Shown here: positions 8,938 to 18,823 of the stretch, one piece after another | How positions within the stretch are numbered: position 1 is the stretch's first letter | Layout: each line of letters begins with the position of its first letter | Translations under genes and position numbers: made by a program | The notes under the pieces: model-generated | The model's input: only the letters and a program-made list of their open reading frames with translations | What the model was told of the DNA's origin: nothing | Database searches by the model: none | Assembly (NCBI RefSeq): GCF_006715975.1 | Contig: NZ_VFOF01000001.1 | Location: forward strand, 1,436,001-1,500,000 | Direction of reading: 5' to 3' | From: Zymomonas mobilis | GTDB lineage: Bacteria > Pseudomonadota > Alphaproteobacteria > Sphingomonadales > Sphingomonadaceae | DNA length: 64,000 bases

Positions 8938-9648
8938 ATGATTTTACTCCGTCCGTATAAAGATCTTGGCTTTGCCGATCATGGATGGCTGGAAGCTAGA
9001 CATTATTTTTCCTTTGCGGGTTATTATGACCCAGAACGCATGAATTGGGATGCGGTTCGTGTATGGAATGATGACCGAATTGCGCCCAATAACGGCTTTG
9101 GAATGCATCCCCACCGCAATATGGAAATCGTTACCTATATTCGGGAAGGCGCGTTAACCCATGAAGACAGCCTTGGGAATAAAGGGCGAATAGTTGCAGG
9201 CGATGTTCAAGTCATGTCGGCTGGAACGGGGATTACCCATAGCGAATATAACAGCGAGTCATCGGATACCCGTTTATTCCAAATATGGATTATGCCGAAT
9301 CAATCAGGACATAAGCCTGCATGGGGGAGCCGTTCTTTCCCGAAAAAAGATCATGCGGGTCAATTTGTGGTTTTGGCTTCGAGATATGGTGAAGATGATG
9401 AGGCCTTGCCGATTCATGTCGATGCCGCCGTTTTGGGAGCATGGTTTAATAAAGGTGATACCGTCGATTATCCGCTAAATAGTCAAAGATACGGTTATCT
9501 TGTTGTGGCTAAAGGTTCGATCGAAATAGAGAATATTATTTTGCGAGAAGGTGATGGCGGCGCGATTTCAAAAACGGATATTCTGTCGATAAAAGCGATA
9601 GAAGATTCAGAAGTGGTTTTGGTCGTAACCGGCAAAAAGAACTCATAA
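8938..9648 (+). CDS. Pirin family protein (YhhW/YhaK type)
   Basis: A 236-residue bicupin. The N-terminal cupin carries the metal ligands in FGMHPHRNMEIVTYI and GTGITHSEYN, with the terminal Glu/His pattern of the pirin metal site. Bacterial members such as YhhW have quercetin 2,3-dioxygenase activity in vitro; the physiological role is usually redox or stress related. Divergent from the LysR gene upstream, which suggests LysR control. It is convergent with the MFS gene that ends 60 bases downstream. Confidence 0.9.
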   Translation: MILLRPYKDLGFADHGWLEARHYFSFAGYYDPERMNWDAVRVWNDDRIAPNNGFGMHPHRNMEIVTYIREGALTHEDSLGNKGRIVAGDVQVMSAGTGITHSEYNSESSDTRLFQIWIMPNQSGHKPAWGSRSFPKKDHAGQFVVLASRYGEDDEALPIHVDAAVLGAWFNKGDTVDYPLNSQRYGYLVVAKGSIEIENIILREGDGGAISKTDILSIKAIEDSEVVLVVTGKKNS

Positions 9649-9666
9649 TTTCGGGGAAAGAAATAA

Positions 9667-9697
9667 CGGGGGTGTTTTGAAACCACCCCTGATTTTG
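9667..9697. terminator. Short hairpin between convergent pirin and MFS genes
   Basis: GGGGTG (9669-9674) pairs with CACCCC (9684-9689) around a nine-base loop, followed by ATTTTGTT. It sits exactly between two convergent genes, as expected for a terminator. Confidence 0.5.
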
Positions 9698-9708
9698 TTC
9701 AGCCTTAG

Positions 9709-10998
9709 CTATTCGATTTCTTTTGCATCCTTGGCAGCGATATCCATTCTGAAGGCGATATCCCCTTTTTTAAGATATAGGCGTAGGCGGTGATATTTGA
9801 TGAGGTAGCATAGCCCTGCTATCGCCGCGACAAAGCCGGAAATAGCACCTATTCCCAAAGCATAACGTGCCCCCCAGACATCGGCCACTCTGCCGACAAG
9901 CAGGCTGCCTAGTGGGACACCTCCGACCGATACAGCCAGAAGAATGGCAACCACCCGCCCCCTGATCATCGGATTGGTCGATAATTGCACCATACTGTTC
10001 GATGCCGTTGTAAAAATCTGGGCGGAGACACCGATAAAGACTAAGATCAGAGCAAAGCTTTCGGCATCCGGCATCAACGCGCCGACAAGACAGCTTATCC
10101 CGAATAAAGCTGTGCTGAAAAATAATAGGCGAATATGGGGACGCGCCCGACCTGCCACGAAAAGAGTACCTGCGACGGAGCCAATAGCCATAGAGGACAT
10201 CAGCAAGCCATATAGACCAGCGTCCCCATGGAAAACCGTGACCGCCATAGTCGAGATAAAAATCGGGAAATTGAGACCAAAGGTGCAAATCAAGAAAAGC
10301 ATGAAAAGAACGGTTTTGATATCTGGCCGTTTGTGGATGTAGCGAAAGCCGTCTGATATCCCGTTTTTTTGGTCAGTCGTTTTCTCGTTTTTATGCAATT
10401 CATGAACACGTAGGCAGCATAGCGCCAGAATAACTGCCCCAAAAGAAGCTGCATTAAGAAGGAAAACGCCGCCAGAACCGAGTGCTGCGATCAAAAATCC
10501 CGAAATGGCGGGTCCTATCAAACGGGCGCTGTTGAAAGAGGTTGAATTCAAAGCAACGGCATTCGGGAGATCTTCTTCTTTTACCAGTTCTGACACAAAG
10601 GTTTGGCGTGCCGGTGCATCAATCGCCGTGATAGCGCCTAGAATAAGCCCGAATAGATAGACATGCCACAAGCGGACAAGGCCCGTTAAGGTAAGCACCC
10701 CCAACCCCAAGGCGGTAAGTCCCATGGCGACTTGGGTTGCGATTAAAAATTTTCTTCGGTCGAAATGGTCGGCCGCATAGCCGGAGAAAGGTAGAAGCAA
10801 AAAGACGGGAGCAAATTGCAGCGCAGAAATAATCCCAACGGCCGTTGCATTATGATGGGTCAGTTGCACCAAGACCAGCCAATCTTGTGCAATTCGTTGC
10901 ATCCATGTGCCAATATTGGAAACGAACATCCCGCCTATCCATATGCGATAGTTGAAGCTGTTCAGTGACCGGAAAGTGCCATGGAAAAGTTTTTTCAT
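9709..10998 (-). CDS. MFS transporter, EntS-like (MFS_3) exporter family
   Basis: A transporter of about 430 residues with 12 predicted membrane segments. The opening RSLNSFNYRIWIGGMFVSNIGTWMQRIAQDWLVLVQLT is typical of the EntS-like MFS_3 family of putative efflux pumps, and AIDAPARQTFVSELV and the FDRRKFLIATQ loop also fit. The ATG at 10998 gives the normal N-terminus; a GTG at 11061 would add 21 residues (MLLVDKNASARHIKIKRRHFL) with no membrane character. The substrate cannot be inferred. Neither possible start has a strong ribosome site. Confidence 0.85.
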   Translation of the reverse strand: MKKLFHGTFRSLNSFNYRIWIGGMFVSNIGTWMQRIAQDWLVLVQLTHHNATAVGIISALQFAPVFLLLPFSGYAADHFDRRKFLIATQVAMGLTALGLGVLTLTGLVRLWHVYLFGLILGAITAIDAPARQTFVSELVKEEDLPNAVALNSTSFNSARLIGPAISGFLIAALGSGGVFLLNAASFGAVILALCCLRVHELHKNEKTTDQKNGISDGFRYIHKRPDIKTVLFMLFLICTFGLNFPIFISTMAVTVFHGDAGLYGLLMSSMAIGSVAGTLFVAGRARPHIRLLFFSTALFGISCLVGALMPDAESFALILVFIGVSAQIFTTASNSMVQLSTNPMIRGRVVAILLAVSVGGVPLGSLLVGRVADVWGARYALGIGAISGFVAAIAGLCYLIKYHRLRLYLKKGDIAFRMDIAAKDAKEIE

Positions 10999-11471
10999 TA
11001 AAAAATGCCGTCGCTTTATTTTTATGTGACGAGCAGAAGCGTTTTTGTCCACTAACAACACATATTCGGGAAAGTCTGAGCCTTCCCTATCAGAGACAGG
11101 GAATAAGCAGAAATGGGGCGGAGAGGATATTGTGTCTTTTGCGAGAATATCCCCGTGTGGGTAATCAACGCCCCTGTTTAAACTATAGGCCAGTTGCTGG
11201 ATATCAAGGCAGGTAGAAAAAGTTATTTAAAAGAGCAAGAAGCCTTTTCCGAATTTTGATGGATAGAAAGATGGATAATCGGCCTTTGCAAAAGCAGTAT
11301 GCGAAAGCGCATGGTCGGTTCAATTTTTCGGATAAAAATTATCAATAACAATAAATAAAATATTGTTTTTATGATATTTTATTAAAAAAATTATGTGATA
11401 GCCATGCAACCTAGAAGAGAAAAATAGTTATCTCGGTTTAGCTTTAAGGCCGTACGTAGTGGGTTCTAAAG
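10999..11471. other. Intergenic region upstream of the MFS gene
   Basis: Non-coding and AT-rich, especially 11330-11400. It should hold the promoter of the leftward MFS gene. Nothing else is recognisable. Confidence 0.5.
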
Positions 11472-11519
11472 AAAAACCGTGAAGAAGACATTCCCCTTTG
11501 GAGAGAAGCTTCTTCACGG
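11472..11519 (-). terminator. Intrinsic terminator after the zinc peptidase gene
   Basis: CCGTGAAGAAG (11477-11487) and CTTCTTCACGG (11509-11519) form a perfect 11-bp stem. Read on the minus strand it is followed by a TTTTTC run. It is 39 bases downstream of the minus-strand stop at 11559. Confidence 0.8.
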
Positions 11520-11558
11520 AAAGTCTTAGCGATTGCGTTATTTGGATGATAGCGCGAT

Positions 11559-12470
11559 TTAGCTATCAATATCGTGATGGAAGGTGTCGCAAACTGTGGG
11601 ATCACCGCTGTCTAGGCCACGTTTAAGCCAGCGCATTCTTTCGGCGGACGTCCCATGCGTAAAGCTTTCGGGGACAGGACGCATCCCAGCTGCCTTTTCT
11701 AAGGTATCGTCGCCGATAGCTTGTGCTGCCCGCATACCCTCTTCGACATCACCCGCCTCTATCCGGTCGCGGTTATGAGCTGCCCAAATACCGGCATAGC
11801 AGTCAGCCTGTAATTCCATTCTGACCTGTAAGGCATTGGCCGCGGCCTTGCCGATATTGGCCTGTTGTTCGCGAATTTGGTCAGATAAGCCCATTAAATC
11901 CTGAACATGATGTCCAACCTCATGCGCGATGACATAGGCTTGGGCAAAATCGCCACTGGCATGGAAGCGGTTGACCAATTCGTTATAAAAATCGGTATCG
12001 AGATAAACCCTTTGGTCAGCGGGGCAATAAAAAGGCCCCATCGCCGATTCTGCCGCACCGCAGCCCGAACGGCCTCTTTGGCTGTAGAAAACCAGAGTAG
12101 TGGGTTTGTATTTTTGCCCTTCATCAGCAAAAATTTTGCCCCATGTATCTTCCGTACTGGCCAATACACGGCAAGAAAACAGACTAGCGGCGTTAAGCTG
12201 GCAAGCCTGTTGTGCCGAACGGGCAGAATGTGCAGCGACCGCAGATTGGGTCGAGGGTGTGCCACCGATGAATCCCAGCGGGTTTATTTTAAAAATAAAA
12301 CAGATGATCGCCAGAACGATAATACCGCCAATGCCGAAACGGCCAATAACAAAGCCCAGTAGGCCGCTAATCAGGTTAAACCCGCCGCCGCCCCCGCCGC
12401 TGCTACCGCCAAAATCTTCACCGCGTTCATCTTCGACATTGTCACTGCTTCGATAATCATCAAGCCGCAT
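11559..12470 (-). CDS. Neutral zinc metallopeptidase family protein (YpfJ type)
   Basis: A 303-residue protein of the YpfJ/'putative neutral zinc metallopeptidase' family. It has an acidic, Gly-rich N-terminus (MRLDDYRSSDNVEDERG, then a glycine run), one membrane helix at about residues 40-65, and a soluble domain with the zinc-binding signature AYVIAHEVGHHVQ and a downstream glutamate in ELQADCYAG. The closing MRPVPESFTHGTSAERMRWLKRGLDSGD is highly conserved. It is probably anchored in the inner membrane with the catalytic domain in the periplasm; its substrates are unknown. Confidence 0.92.
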   Translation of the reverse strand: MRLDDYRSSDNVEDERGEDFGGSSGGGGGGFNLISGLLGFVIGRFGIGGIIVLAIICFIFKINPLGFIGGTPSTQSAVAAHSARSAQQACQLNAASLFSCRVLASTEDTWGKIFADEGQKYKPTTLVFYSQRGRSGCGAAESAMGPFYCPADQRVYLDTDFYNELVNRFHASGDFAQAYVIAHEVGHHVQDLMGLSDQIREQQANIGKAAANALQVRMELQADCYAGIWAAHNRDRIEAGDVEEGMRAAQAIGDDTLEKAAGMRPVPESFTHGTSAERMRWLKRGLDSGDPTVCDTFHHDIDS

Positions 12471-12632
12471 AATTCACCTTCGCTGTCTTACCCGCAGGCC
12501 TTGTTATAAGAAGAAGGCGGGTTTTCATCTATAGCTTTCATTTTTTTGTCTTTTTTTTGAAAAAAAAGCTTGCAGAGTAAATATCTGATTGTTATACGCG
12601 CTCCACACCCAACGCGGTGATCAACATAGTGT

Positions 12633-12707
12633 TCCCTGATAGCTCAGCGGTAGAGCGTCCGACTGTTAATCGGCAGGTCGTAGGTTCGAATCCTACTCGG
12701 GGAGCCA
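12633..12707 (+). tRNA. tRNA-Asn (GTT)
   Basis: A complete cloverleaf of 75 bases with encoded CCA. The acceptor stem is TCCCTGA/TCGGGGA, D arm GCTC..GAGC, anticodon loop CTGTTAA giving anticodon GTT, T arm GTAGG-TTCGAAT-CCTAC and discriminator G. It stands alone with no flanking repeat or integrase that would suggest an integration site. Confidence 0.97.
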
Positions 12708-13147
12708 TTTTAAAACGGTATATTTACCGTCTTTCCTAAAAAAATCCCAGACATTCATTTATAAAATCGAATCCTGTCGGATAATCTTTTCCAAAAAAAT
12801 TATAGCGCCAACAAAAACGGAATCATTTTTCGTTGCCTGATTAGTTGAATATCAGAGCCTTTTTGCGCATTTATTCGATCAATTTATATTACCCCAACAT
12901 GCCGTAATTTTATTTTGAAAAAACGCAGAGATAAAAAATATAGCGCATATTTGTAAGATCGCTTTTCGGGGGCGCTTTTTGATAATCAAAAACAAGAAAA
13001 TTTGAGCTTGTTATTGGTTTTTCAGAATTAATCGCAGAAATAGCTCCTATGGTCGTATGACAGCGTTTTCTTTTTAAATCGGGGTTTTACATCATCGCCG
13101 CATAGGGTCACGATGGGTGTCATCATCGCTCTATCAGGAGAAGATTG
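12708..13147. other. Intergenic region after tRNA-Asn
   Basis: 440 bases of AT-rich sequence between the tRNA and the aldo/keto reductase gene. No open frame or repeat is convincing. It ends in a good ribosome site (AGGAG, about 13136) for the next gene. Confidence 0.5.
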
Positions 13148-13993
13148 ATGTCCCCTATTACGATCCCTACTATCCGTTTGAATGATGGCAATGACCTGCC
13201 CGCCGTTGGTTTTGGCACCTACAAGTTAAATGGTTCTGCGGGTGTTGATGACATCGTCAGCGCCATCAAGGTCGGTTACCGTTTGCTTGATTCGGCCTTT
13301 AACTATGAAAATGAAGGCGCTGTGGGTGAAGCTGTCCGGCAGGCGGATATTCCCCGCGATACGTTACGGGTTGTTTCCAAATTACCGGGACGACATCACC
13401 ATTTTGCAGAGGCGATTGCGACCGTCGAAGAGTCGCTCTATCGCGCGCAGCTTGATTATTACGACCTTTATCTGATCCACTGGCCTAATCCGAGCAAGGA
13501 TCTCTATGTTGAGGCATGGCAAGCCTTGATTGAAGCCCGTAAGCGCGGATTGATACGGTCAATTGGTGTTTGTAACTTCTTACCTGAGCATATCGAGAAG
13601 TTGATTAAAGAAACCGGCGTAACTCCGGCCGTTAATCAGGTCGAATTACATCCTTATTTCCCGCAGGAAGAGCAACGGGCATGGGATAAGGCACATGGTA
13701 TTGTGACCGAGTCATGGAGCCCGTTAGGCCGCGCCAGTAAGCTGTTACAGGATGATACGATAAAGACCATTGCTGACCGGCTAGGCAAATCTATCCCTCA
13801 GGTCATTTTACGCTGGCATGTCCAGCTTGGGGCTATTCCGATTCCGAAAGCATCGAGCAAAGAGCGTCAGATTGAAAATCTGTCCTTATTCGATTTTGAG
13901 TTATCTCCGCAGGATCTCGAAAAGATTGCAACTTTGGCAAGACCCGATGGGCGTTTAGCGAATCAAGATCCGGCGCATTACGAAGAATTTTAA
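13148..13993 (+). CDS. Aldo/keto reductase
   Basis: A 281-residue NADPH-dependent reductase of the AKR superfamily. The catalytic tetrad can be read: Asp and Tyr in YRLLDSAFNYENE, Lys in RVVSKLPG and His in YLIHWPNP. The cofactor segment IPIPKASSKERQIENLSLFDFEL near the C-terminus is typical of 2,5-diketogluconate reductase/YvgN-type enzymes. It reduces aldehydes or ketones to alcohols in the cytoplasm; the substrate is undetermined. The ATG at 13148 is preceded by AGGAG at good spacing. It is followed by a strong terminator shared with the convergent pepN. Confidence 0.93.
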   Translation: MSPITIPTIRLNDGNDLPAVGFGTYKLNGSAGVDDIVSAIKVGYRLLDSAFNYENEGAVGEAVRQADIPRDTLRVVSKLPGRHHHFAEAIATVEESLYRAQLDYYDLYLIHWPNPSKDLYVEAWQALIEARKRGLIRSIGVCNFLPEHIEKLIKETGVTPAVNQVELHPYFPQEEQRAWDKAHGIVTESWSPLGRASKLLQDDTIKTIADRLGKSIPQVILRWHVQLGAIPIPKASSKERQIENLSLFDFELSPQDLEKIATLARPDGRLANQDPAHYEEF

Positions 13994-14030
13994 ACGTTTG
14001 ATTTAGAAGAACGAAGCTACTTTGAAACAG

Positions 14031-14062
14031 AAAAGGCTGCCTTTCAAAGGCAGCCTTTTTTT
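14031..14062. terminator. Bidirectional terminator between the AKR gene and pepN
   Basis: AAAAGGCTGCCTTT (14031-14044) and AAAGGCAGCCTTTT form a long perfect hairpin with a minimal loop, flanked by A-run and T-run, so it can stop both convergent transcripts. Confidence 0.9.
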
Positions 14063-14087
14063 GTGAGATTGCAGTTAGTTTGTTAAA

Positions 14088-16691
14088 TTAGGATGCGTTA
14101 GGCAGCAGGCTTTTTGAAGCCTGTTCGAAGACATCGCGAGATAAATCTGGCGTTCCCAAAATGCGTTTTAAAGCATCCTGCATCAATTCTGCCCGTTTGG
14201 CATCGTAACGTTGCCAACGACCAAAAGGTGCAATCATTCTGGCCGCTGTCTGAGGATTGATTTTATCGAGAGCGATCGTCATGTCGGTGACAAAGCGATA
14301 TCCCTCCCCTGATAAATCATGAAAGGCGCGAGCATTATGGGCGAAACTGCCGATTAAGGCACGCGCACGGTTCGGGTTTTTCAATGTGAAATCAGGATGT
14401 TGTGCGAGCTTCTTTACATTTTCAATCACGTCTGGGCGCGTTGAGAAAGCTTGAGTTGCAAACCATTTATCAATGACCAGCGCATTGCCTTTATAGCGTT
14501 CGTAAAAAGCGGTAAGTGCCTTTTCTCTTTCTGGTGAAAAGCCATTCACCAGCACATCCAACGCGCCACGCCGATCGGTCATATTGTCGGCTTTTTCAAA
14601 TTGCTGCCAAGCCATCGCAGGAGCATCTTCAAGCTCGCCCGCGGCCAGATAACCGAGCGCCACATTTTTGAGACGACGTGAGCCGACGGCCTCTGGTGTA
14701 TATTGATAGGCACCCTGCTCGCAGCGCTGATATGCTTGCCGCCACAGTTTTTCCAGCTTCTGCCCCAACAGCTTACGAAGATCGTCACGGATTTCTGCAA
14801 TGCGTTTTGGGTCAACGATATCGAGTTGTTCACCGATCATATTTTCAGAAGGCAGGATGACGGCTTCCGCAATGAAAGCGTTATCCAGTTCTTTGTTGGT
14901 CAGTGTCTTTTCGACGGCGTTGATAACCGTTGCCTCATTGACCGATTCACCACGGACGCGGGCAACCATGAAATCAAGCATGAGCTGCTGCATCGCTTCA
15001 TAGCGGGCAAAAGGATCGTCATCATTGGCAGACAGGAAAGCAAGGTCATCTGCGTTGACTTCGCTATCGATCACGACAGGAGCCGAGAAATGACGGTTGA
15101 TCGAAAGCAGAGGTTCTTCGGTCAGATTGTCGAAGTGGTAGGTTTCATTGGCTTTGTTCAGCGTTAATAGCTGTTCGCCAATCAGATTTTTACCCGTCTG
15201 TTTACCGATAAGAGCGATGGCCACTGGCAGGACAACCGGCTGTTTTTCTGGCTGTGATGGCGTTGGAGCCGTTGTCTGTGCCAAAGTGAGCGTTGCCGTT
15301 TTGGTAGCGGCATCCCATTTGAAATCAGCCTTTAATTTCGGCGTACCGGCCTGATGATACCAGTGACGGAAGTCAGTCAGGTCAATGCCACTGGCTTCTT
15401 CCATAGCGGCGACAAAGTTTTCGCAGGTAGCGGCTTCACCGTCATGGCGTTCAAAGTAAAGGTCTGTCCCTTTTCTGAAATTTTCTGCGCCCAACAACTG
15501 ATGCAGCATCCGAATGATTTCGGCACCTTTGTTATAAACCGTGGCGGTATAGAAATTCGAGATTTCGATATAGCTGTCCGGCTGGATCGGGTGGGCTAAG
15601 GGGCCTGCATCTTCGGGGAATTGGGCAGCGCGTAGGCTGCGGACATCTTCGATCCGTTTAACTGCCGGAGAACCGAGATCAGCAGAGAAGCTTTGATCGC
15701 GGAAAACGGTAAAGCCTTCTTTTAAGGAAAGCTGGAACCAGTCACGGCAGGTAACGCGGTTGCCTGACCAGTTATGGAAATATTCATGCGCGACCACGCC
15801 TGCGATAGCGTCATAATCGGCATCGGTGGCGGTATCGGGATCGGCGAGGATGTAGCGTGAATTGAAGATATTCAGGCTTTTATTTTCCATCGCACCGAAA
15901 TTGAAATCATCGACCGCGACAATATTGAATTGGTCGAGGTCATATTCACGACCATAAACCTTTTCATCCCATGCCATGGCTATTTTTAAAGCCGCCATAG
16001 CGTGGTGGGTCTTGCTGACATCAGCAGGTCTGACCCAGATAGCCAGAGCAACCTTGCGGCCAGATTGGGTCGTGAATTCGTCACGATAAGCCGCCAGATT
16101 GCCGCCGACCAAAGCAAAGAGATAGCAAGGCTTCGGGAAAGGATCATTCCACATCGCGAAATGACGGCCATTTTCGCTTTTACCCGTCAGCGTCAGATTT
16201 CCGTTAGAAAGCAAAACTGGGAAAGCTTTCTCATCGGCTTCCATGCGGACGGTATAACGGCTTAAGATATCAGGGCGATCGGGGAAATAGGTAATCCGGC
16301 GGAAACCTTCGGCTTCGCATTGGGTGCAAAGCAGGCCAGAAGACGCATAAAGCCCCATAAGCTGGGAATTGCTCTCAGGGGAAATTTCGACCTCGGTTTC
16401 GACGAAATGGGAATCGCCTTCAAGAGCGATCTCTAGGCCTTCTTTTTCCCGTTTCACTATGGATATCGCATCTTTGCCATCAACCGAAAAAGCTAGAAGC
16501 GTTTGATTGTTACCATCCAGCTTTAACGGGAGGTTATGGTCACCGTTGCGCTTTACCTGAAGGCGTGCCTTTACCCGTGTTTTTTGGGGATCAAGTGAGA
16601 AATCAAGCGCGATAGTCGGCACCAGCCAATCAGGGGGTCTGTAGGCATGGCGTTGAATGACCACGGGCGTATCAGAGTGATTCTCTGACAT
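14088..16691 (-). CDS. pepN: Aminopeptidase N
   Basis: An 867-residue M1-family zinc aminopeptidase of the E. coli PepN type. The substrate-recognition motif GAMEN is at residues 266-270 and the zinc site HEYFH at 302-306 with the third ligand Glu325 in LKEGFTV. The length is normal for the proteobacterial subfamily. It removes N-terminal residues from peptides in the cytoplasm. The start at 16691 gives MSENHSDTPVVIQRHAYRPPDWLVP, the usual N-terminus. The EamA transporter gene lies upstream, 61 bases away, in the same direction. Confidence 0.96.
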   Translation of the reverse strand: MSENHSDTPVVIQRHAYRPPDWLVPTIALDFSLDPQKTRVKARLQVKRNGDHNLPLKLDGNNQTLLAFSVDGKDAISIVKREKEGLEIALEGDSHFVETEVEISPESNSQLMGLYASSGLLCTQCEAEGFRRITYFPDRPDILSRYTVRMEADEKAFPVLLSNGNLTLTGKSENGRHFAMWNDPFPKPCYLFALVGGNLAAYRDEFTTQSGRKVALAIWVRPADVSKTHHAMAALKIAMAWDEKVYGREYDLDQFNIVAVDDFNFGAMENKSLNIFNSRYILADPDTATDADYDAIAGVVAHEYFHNWSGNRVTCRDWFQLSLKEGFTVFRDQSFSADLGSPAVKRIEDVRSLRAAQFPEDAGPLAHPIQPDSYIEISNFYTATVYNKGAEIIRMLHQLLGAENFRKGTDLYFERHDGEAATCENFVAAMEEASGIDLTDFRHWYHQAGTPKLKADFKWDAATKTATLTLAQTTAPTPSQPEKQPVVLPVAIALIGKQTGKNLIGEQLLTLNKANETYHFDNLTEEPLLSINRHFSAPVVIDSEVNADDLAFLSANDDDPFARYEAMQQLMLDFMVARVRGESVNEATVINAVEKTLTNKELDNAFIAEAVILPSENMIGEQLDIVDPKRIAEIRDDLRKLLGQKLEKLWRQAYQRCEQGAYQYTPEAVGSRRLKNVALGYLAAGELEDAPAMAWQQFEKADNMTDRRGALDVLVNGFSPEREKALTAFYERYKGNALVIDKWFATQAFSTRPDVIENVKKLAQHPDFTLKNPNRARALIGSFAHNARAFHDLSGEGYRFVTDMTIALDKINPQTAARMIAPFGRWQRYDAKRAELMQDALKRILGTPDLSRDVFEQASKSLLPNAS

Positions 16692-16752
16692 ATTTATCTC
16701 CTGACCTGAGTAGATAGATTTACAATAGTCGGTGCTGCGACTTTTATGGCTA

Positions 16753-17706
16753 TTAGTCGATTTTCATTTTGACGGTAACTGATGGTGCTGATTTCTTTTG
16801 CGATTTCATCGCGAGCATCAAGCCCATAAAAACCATAACACTGCCTGCAATGGCTGAACCGCTCCAGATGTAATTTTCACAGACGGTCGAGATACTCATA
16901 GCGATAATAGGAATCAGCACATGAGCATAGGCGGCCATTTCGGGGCCGACGATCTGTAAAACGTAAAAATACATGATGAAGGCTAAAACAGAGCCGAAAA
17001 GACTGAGATATAAAAGGCTGCCGATATAGGCGCCGCCCCCGATAACGGGTGCGCCGTCCAGAAATAAAGCGACAAGGCCTATACCGATGCTGCCCCAGAT
17101 CATTGACCATGCCAGAAAGACCGGCATCGGTTTTGATTTGCCCCGAGGGGTCGAGAGCAGAATTTCACCGAGCGAAGTGCTGAGCACGGCCAAAAGGGAC
17201 ATGACCAGTCCCAATTTCATTTCTGTACGATCGGGTAAATAGGCCAGTTGGCTTCGAAAGAGCAGGCCTAGACCGATACCGGCCAAGACCGCTCCCAGAA
17301 TGAAATAGGGTGAGCTTTTTTTACCGAGAAAAACCCGTGCAAAAAAGCTGTTGGGGACAATGATAAGGGCAAAGACAACCGCGACCAGCCCCGAGGTGAT
17401 ATGCTTTTCTGCGGCATAGAGAAAACCGTAATCAACGGTAATCAATAACAACCCAACCGCCAAACAGAAGACTTGGTTGCTACGGTCAAGAGCCAGTTTA
17501 TAGCCTTTGATCCGGCAAAAAAGCAGCATAAAGAGACCGGCGATAAAGAAGCGGTAACAGATTGACCAGTTTGCAGGAACAGAATGGATCTGATCCCGAA
17601 TAACAATCCACGTTGTACTCCAGATCAAAATTACCAGCAAAAAAGGTATGAGAACCTTAGGGGAAGCCAGCTTTTCGTCTGGCTCTTCCCTTTCTGCTAC
17701 GTCCAT
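16753..17706 (-). CDS. EamA/DMT family transporter
   Basis: A 317-residue membrane protein with ten predicted helices in two EamA repeats (about residues 16-150 and 165-300). IWSTTWIVIRDQIHSVPANWSICYRFFIAGLFML at the start of repeat 1 is a common EamA signature. Such proteins export amino acids or other metabolites; the substrate cannot be told. It lies between ltaE and pepN on the same strand with short gaps (34 and 61 bases), so these three may be one transcript. Confidence 0.9.
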   Translation of the reverse strand: MDVAEREEPDEKLASPKVLIPFLLVILIWSTTWIVIRDQIHSVPANWSICYRFFIAGLFMLLFCRIKGYKLALDRSNQVFCLAVGLLLITVDYGFLYAAEKHITSGLVAVVFALIIVPNSFFARVFLGKKSSPYFILGAVLAGIGLGLLFRSQLAYLPDRTEMKLGLVMSLLAVLSTSLGEILLSTPRGKSKPMPVFLAWSMIWGSIGIGLVALFLDGAPVIGGGAYIGSLLYLSLFGSVLAFIMYFYVLQIVGPEMAAYAHVLIPIIAMSISTVCENYIWSGSAIAGSVMVFMGLMLAMKSQKKSAPSVTVKMKID

Positions 17707-17740
17707 TCCGTCCCCTCTTCCGGATTATTATCCGAGTATC

Positions 17741-18754
17741 CTATAAAGCTTTTAAGGCTTTTTCTAATGCAACAATTTCATGCTCCGGTTGATCCCATGA
17801 AGCAACCAGACGGATTTTATCATGACCCCAATCATAAAAAACAAAACCCTGTTTCCGTAATTCGGCGCGTTCTTCTTTCGAGATGAAGAGGAACACTTCA
17901 TTGGCCTTGATCGGATAGGCATGCCTTTTCGGCTCAACAGCATCAGCAATGCGTTTTGCCGTTTTGTTTGATGAGCGAGCAAGGTCAAGCCACAAATCAT
18001 CTTTCAGCATGGCTTCGATCTGGGCAGAAACAAAGCGGCCTTTGGAAAGCAAATGGCCAGCCCGTTTACGGCGACGCTTGTTATCAACAGCGAGGTCACG
18101 GTTGAAGAAGACAATGGCTTCTGCGGCCATGGCACCATTTTTGGTGAAGCCAAAGCTCATCAGATCGACACCGGCTTTCCACGTTAATTCTGCGGGATCG
18201 CAGCCAAGAGCGGCAACCGCATTGGCAAAACGAGCGCCATCGAGATGGAAAGACCAACCTTTTTCACGGGCAACAGCCCCGATGGAAGCGGTTTCTTCCG
18301 GTGTATAAACCTGACCTAATTCGGTTGAATTGGTGATGGTCACCGCATGGGGTTGCACCATATGGACGCTGTCAGAAATCGCATCGGCTCTTGCCTTTAA
18401 AGCATCGGTCGTGATTTTTGCGCCTTCACCCGGAACGAGCAGCATTTTTGAGCCGCCCGTGTAAAATTCAGGTGCGCCCCCTTCGTCAGTTTGCACATGG
18501 GCATCCTGACTGCATAAAACACCACCGAAAGGTGGGCAGATAGCGGATAAGGACAGTGCATTCGAAGCCGTTCCGGTTACTGTCCAGTGCGCGGTTACTT
18601 CTGTTCCGAATAATTCGGAAAAAATATTGTCCAGCTTCAGACTCCATTTATCGGAATCGTAAGCCATATCGCTGTGATTGGCGGCTATAATAGCATCCAT
18701 GACGGGGGCTGCCACTGTGGCGGCATTATCGGAAAAGAAACGGATACTCTGCAT
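17741..18754 (-). CDS. ltaE: Low-specificity L-threonine aldolase
   Basis: A PLP enzyme of about 337 residues, fold type I, that cleaves threonine or allo-threonine to glycine and acetaldehyde. The PLP lysine is in LMSFGFTKNGAMAAEAIVFF; SFHLDGARFANAVAALG contains the aspartate that contacts the PLP ring; VSAQIEAML and the C-terminal domain match the beta-eliminating lyase family. I start at the ATG at 18754 (MQSIRFFSDNAAT); an upstream extension adds six residues. Its acetaldehyde product feeds the same pool as Pdc in this organism. Confidence 0.92.
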   Translation of the reverse strand: MQSIRFFSDNAATVAAPVMDAIIAANHSDMAYDSDKWSLKLDNIFSELFGTEVTAHWTVTGTASNALSLSAICPPFGGVLCSQDAHVQTDEGGAPEFYTGGSKMLLVPGEGAKITTDALKARADAISDSVHMVQPHAVTITNSTELGQVYTPEETASIGAVAREKGWSFHLDGARFANAVAALGCDPAELTWKAGVDLMSFGFTKNGAMAAEAIVFFNRDLAVDNKRRRKRAGHLLSKGRFVSAQIEAMLKDDLWLDLARSSNKTAKRIADAVEPKRHAYPIKANEVFLFISKEERAELRKQGFVFYDWGHDKIRLVASWDQPEHEIVALEKALKAL

Positions 18755-18823
18755 TATACTCACTATCCCCAAATTAAATATGTATGATATCTTATCACAA
18801 GATTTTGTTATAAAATAACATCA